Below, piece by piece: positions 60,622 to 64,000 of a DNA stretch of 64,000 bases. Source of the DNA: Tautonia rosea (lineage in GTDB: Bacteria > Planctomycetota > Planctomycetia > Isosphaerales > Isosphaeraceae); contig NZ_JABBYO010000014.1 in assembly GCF_012958305.1 (NCBI RefSeq), positions 98,594-162,593 of the forward strand, given 5' to 3'. Each line of letters opens with the position of its first letter. Position 1 is the stretch's first letter. The notes beneath the pieces were generated by a model. That model saw nothing but the letters and a program-made list of their open reading frames with translations. It was not told the DNA's origin and did no database searches. Both the position numbers and the translations under genes were made by a program.

Positions 60622-63600
60622 ATGCTGGCGACCGAACCATTTCGACACCGGGTTGCGACGACTCTCGGGATGATCCTCGGAATTTCCATTGTCGTCGTTG
60701 CTCCGCGCGTCTCTGAAGCACGAGAAGAGGGGACTGCTGATTGGCCTCCGGAAGCTTTACGCTTTTTCGAGGAACGGATTCGTCCGGTGCTGGCCGAGCA
60801 ATGTCTCTCCTGCCACGGAGCACAGAAGGAGTCGTCAGGGCTTCGGCTCGACTCGCGATCGGCGATTCTCGCAGGAGGTTTCATCGAAGGTCCGTCGGTT
60901 TATCTCGATGAACCTGAGGCAAGCCCACTTCTGGACGTTCTTCAATATAATTCCGAATTGAAGATGCCACCCGACGGGAAACTTCCCGATGAAGTGATCG
61001 CCGATCTCGAGCGCTGGGTGCGACTGGGAATGCCCTGGCCCAACGACGCGACGATCCCAACGCCAGAAGACCTTCTCGACGCCTCTACAAGCCACTGGGC
61101 ATTTCAAGCGATTGCCGAACCCTCTCCTCCTGAAGTGTCTGACCCTTCCTGGGTCGGCACGGACATCGATTCCTTTATTCGAAAGAAGCTCGACGAGGCG
61201 GGGATTGCTCCCTCTCCGGAGGCGGATCGAAGAACCTTGATCCGCAGGGTCTCGTTTGACCTGACCGGACTGCCACCGACCCCCCAGGAGGTCGAGGCAT
61301 TTCTCCAGGATGCAAGGTCAGATGATGAGGCTTTTGCCGAGGTAGTCGATCGACTGCTCGCCAGCCCGCACTACGGCGAGCGCTGGGGCCGACACTGGCT
61401 CGACGTCGCACGCTACGCTGACACCAAGGGATATGTCTTCACCGAAGAGCGGCGATACCCGTATGCCTATACCTATCGAGATTATGTCGTTCGATCGTTC
61501 AACGAGGATAAACCTTTCGACCGTTTCATCCTCGAGCAACTCGCCGCCGATCAGCTCGACCTTCCGCCAGGTGATCCGGCCCTGGCCGCAATGGGCTTTT
61601 TGACCGTCGGACAGCGGTTCTTGAACAACATTAACGATGTGATCGACGATCGAATCGACGTCATCAGCCGAGGGTTGATGGGACTCACCGTCTCCTGTGC
61701 TCGCTGTCACGACCACAAGTACGACCCGATCCCGACGGCGGATTATTACTCACTCTACGGCGTCCTCAACAGCTCAACCGAGCCGGACACGTTGCCTCTG
61801 ATCACGGAGCTGGTCGATTCGAGTGGTCCTGAACGCGACGATTTTCTCGAGAAGCTTCAGGAGCGTGAAGCATCGGTGACCGCGTTTCTTCGCTCCAAAC
61901 GTGATGAAATCAACTCGGATTTCCGCCAACGCTTCCGAACTTACCTGGAAGCAACCCATGTGCTCCAGTCGACGAGCGAATCCGGAACCGACGGAGGCGA
62001 CCGCCGCAGACGAGACGGAAGCGCCCTCGATCGAGAAGCTAGAGCACGAGAACTTCCTCCCCGCCGACTTGGAGCATTTAGTGAAAAGTGGAGAACGTTG
62101 CTGGAACGGTCGGACCCGAAGACCGACCCGATCTTCGCTCCCTGGCACGCGTTGGCCGCGTTACCTGTCGAATCGTTCGCTGAGAATGCCGAGGAGGCAC
62201 TTGAAGCCCTGACCTGTGAGAATTCCATTTCGTTGAATCCGATCATCGCCAGGGTGCTGCTCCATCCGTCGCCACCAGTGAGCTTCGGCGAGGTCATCGA
62301 GCGGTACAGCCAGGCGTTTTCGCAGCAATCCGACGAGGATTCGCAGGAGCCGGGCCAATCCGCGATTGATGCGCTCTTTGCGTTAGACACAGGAGCTTTT
62401 GTTGTTGCTTCGATTGACGAGGCGCTCCGCATCCTCGAACGGGATGAGCGAAACGAGCATCGCAATCTCGAACGAAAGGCGGCGGAACTCCAGGCCACCC
62501 ATCCAGGAGCTCCACCCCGGGCAATGGTGCTGGTCGACACCGAGGAACCTCGGGAGCCGGTCATCTTCATCCGGGGCAACCCGGGAAACCACGGCCCGAA
62601 GGTGCCCAGGCAGTTTCTCCGATTCCTCGAAGGAGAGACGCGGCAACCGTTCACTCAAGGCAGTGGTCGACTGGAGCTTGCGCAAAAGATCGTCGATCCG
62701 AAGAATCCCTTGACGGCCAGGGTCATGGTTAATCGCATCTGGATGCACCACTTCGGCCGGCCGATCGTCGGAACCCCAAGCGATTTCGGAACCCGGAGCG
62801 ATCTTCCCACGCATCCTGAATTACTCGACTCTCTGGCGTCGCAATTCGTGGAGAGCGGATGGTCGATCAAGACGATGCACCGACTCATCCTCAACTCTCG
62901 GGCCTATCGTCAGTCATCGCTTGATCGCCCCGAGGCCGCGGTGATTGATCCTGAAAATCGGCTGCTCTGGCGACAAAATCGCAGGCGATTGGAACTGGAA
63001 CCGATGCGCGATGCCATGCTTGCCGTGTCCGGACGACTGGACCCTCGCTTCGGAGGTCGGCCAGGGCGTTCTCCGTCGTCTTCCGAAGGGACTCGGCGAA
63101 CCCTCTATTCCATGATCGACCGGACCTTTCTCGATGGAGTCTACCGGACCTTCGACTTTGCCAGCACCGAAGTCTCAAACCCAGATCGGCCCGAGACCAT
63201 TGTGCCTCAGCAGGCCCTCTTCCTCATGAATAGCCCGTTTGTGGCTGAGCAGGCTCGGTCCCTGGCCGAACGATGTCGAACTGAGACCAGTTCGGACGTT
63301 CCTGCCGACTGGATTCGGTTCTATTATCAACTTCTCTACGGACGTGTCCCCGAAGCCTCAGAGCTCGAACTCGGCGAGCGATTTCTGAACTCCGCGACGC
63401 GGACAATGGAGCCGCTGCGTTCCCCGTGGTCCTACGGTTTCGGGGGCTTCGATGCGCAAACGGGGCGCGTGCTTCAGTATCAGGACCTCCCTCACTGGAC
63501 CGGCACGACCTGGCAACTCGGTGAGGAGTTTCCTCATCCCGAAGGTGGTCATTTGCACCTCAAGGCTGAAGGCGGACATGTCGGGAATGGACCGAATCGG

Positions 63601-64000
63601 GCTGCAATTCGTCGATGGACCGCACCCGTTGCGGGGGTGCTTCATATAGAGGGTCAATTGGTCCACCGCAACAGCAGGGGAGACGGAGTGAGAGCACGAA
63701 TTGTCTCCGAGTCGGTAGGAGTGCTGGGAGAATGGGAGGCACATGATGGGCGATCACGAACTATCATCCCTCGGGTCGACGTGAACGCTGGCGAGATCAT
63801 CGACTTCGTCGTCGATTGCCGGAAGAACACCAATCATGATTCATTTGAATGGTCTCCGGTGATCACACTTGAATCTGCAGAGGGTTCTCAAACAACCTGG
63901 GATGCCCGCTCGGACTTTCGGGGGCCAACCGTTGCTCCACCGAGCCGCGAGGAGCAATATGCTCAGGCACTGCTCATGGCAAACGAATTTTTGTACATCG
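60622..64000 (+). CDS. PSD1 protein with cytochrome c, DUF1549, DUF1553 and extra C-terminal domain, 3' end cut (locus 3)
   Basis: 1126 codons are visible from ATG 60622 (CAGGAG upstream). The frame reaches the window edge at NEFLYI; sister proteins end NEFLFVD or NEFLYLD, so only about two codons are missing. A signal peptide core (LGMILGISIVVVA) is followed by PSCyt1 with CLSCHGAQKES, DUF1549 with HYGERWGRHWLDVARYADT and a second CxxCH (CARCHDHKYDPIPT), a long central insert, and DUF1553 with NPLTARVMVNRIWMHHFG. The C-terminal beta domain (LPHWTGTTWQLG to SPVITLES) parallels that of the PSD1 protein at 7068-10421, and the two appear to be closer paralogues than the short form at 36838. A DUF1501 gene is expected just beyond the window. 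Confidence 0.93.
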   Translation, partial: MLATEPFRHRVATTLGMILGISIVVVAPRVSEAREEGTADWPPEALRFFEERIRPVLAEQCLSCHGAQKESSGLRLDSRSAILAGGFIEGPSVYLDEPEASPLLDVLQYNSELKMPPDGKLPDEVIADLERWVRLGMPWPNDATIPTPEDLLDASTSHWAFQAIAEPSPPEVSDPSWVGTDIDSFIRKKLDEAGIAPSPEADRRTLIRRVSFDLTGLPPTPQEVEAFLQDARSDDEAFAEVVDRLLASPHYGERWGRHWLDVARYADTKGYVFTEERRYPYAYTYRDYVVRSFNEDKPFDRFILEQLAADQLDLPPGDPALAAMGFLTVGQRFLNNINDVIDDRIDVISRGLMGLTVSCARCHDHKYDPIPTADYYSLYGVLNSSTEPDTLPLITELVDSSGPERDDFLEKLQEREASVTAFLRSKRDEINSDFRQRFRTYLEATHVLQSTSESGTDGGDRRRRDGSALDREARARELPPRRLGAFSEKWRTLLERSDPKTDPIFAPWHALAALPVESFAENAEEALEALTCENSISLNPIIARVLLHPSPPVSFGEVIERYSQAFSQQSDEDSQEPGQSAIDALFALDTGAFVVASIDEALRILERDERNEHRNLERKAAELQATHPGAPPRAMVLVDTEEPREPVIFIRGNPGNHGPKVPRQFLRFLEGETRQPFTQGSGRLELAQKIVDPKNPLTARVMVNRIWMHHFGRPIVGTPSDFGTRSDLPTHPELLDSLASQFVESGWSIKTMHRLILNSRAYRQSSLDRPEAAVIDPENRLLWRQNRRRLELEPMRDAMLAVSGRLDPRFGGRPGRSPSSSEGTRRTLYSMIDRTFLDGVYRTFDFASTEVSNPDRPETIVPQQALFLMNSPFVAEQARSLAERCRTETSSDVPADWIRFYYQLLYGRVPEASELELGERFLNSATRTMEPLRSPWSYGFGGFDAQTGRVLQYQDLPHWTGTTWQLGEEFPHPEGGHLHLKAEGGHVGNGPNRAAIRRWTAPVAGVLHIEGQLVHRNSRGDGVRARIVSESVGVLGEWEAHDGRSRTIIPRVDVNAGEIIDFVVDCRKNTNHDSFEWSPVITLESAEGSQTTWDARSDFRGPTVAPPSREEQYAQALLMANEFLYI

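Overview
The window looks like chromosomal DNA of a planctomycete, most likely in or near the Isosphaeraceae (this placement is an inference). Base composition is GC-rich, about 60% by eye. Three sets of the planctomycete marker families PSCyt1/DUF1549/DUF1553 and DUF1501 are present, together with DUF1080, Tat-type leaders, many multi-PAS hybrid kinases and a large chemosensory cluster. I see no prophage, insertion sequence, CRISPR array, rRNA operon or plasmid functions. One tRNA gene, tRNA-Ser(GGA), lies at 5291-5378.

Layout. 1-5100: the N-terminal part of a Tat-exported lactonase-family beta-propeller, then a five-PAS hybrid histidine kinase whose DUF4118 membrane domain is split from it by one in-frame TAG. 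5291-16470: the tRNA, then a minus-strand run of seven genes (propeller glycosidase-like protein, mandelate racemase/enolase-type enzyme, M14 deacylase, MFS permease, creatininase-family amidohydrolase, PSD1 cytochrome-domain protein, DUF1501 protein) that reads as one catabolic locus. 16999-27237: an NfeD-type membrane protein with two degenerate ClpP-like domains behind a near-consensus promoter, hisB, the transglutaminase/alpha-E/circularly permuted ATP-grasp cluster, a small divergent kinase, a hypothetical protein and an exported lipase-like hydrolase. 27463-36706: a translationally coupled ldh-kynB-kynU operon, a methyltransferase, a cysteine desulfurase and an IscA-type protein, two divergent 2-hydroxyacid dehydrogenases, and a GH10-like barrel without catalytic glutamates. 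36838-40861: a second PSD1 plus DUF1501 pair.

41159-51590 is a nine-gene chemosensory operon: REC-PP2C, CheW, soluble GAF-PAS-GAF receptor, CheR, CheA, CheC, CheD, CheY and CheB. It is complete for phosphorelay, adaptation and dephosphorylation. Its first gene is an RsbU-like phosphatase regulator, which suggests output to a partner-switching pathway rather than, or as well as, a motor.

51734-55735 is a minus-strand signalling operon whose four genes all overlap by ATGA: a globin-coupled sensor kinase, a double receiver, a REC-PAS-kinase and an ANTAR RNA-binding antiterminator. The other side of the intergenic region carries a 16-codon ORF with a strong Shine-Dalgarno sequence, then an intrinsic terminator, then an 89-residue protein and a tandem UspA protein. 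A heme/gas sensor feeding an RNA-binding antiterminator, opposite a leader with a terminator, is the most interesting untested arrangement here. The window ends with another membrane hybrid kinase, a DUF1080 protein and a third PSD1 gene that is cut off only a few bases before its expected end.
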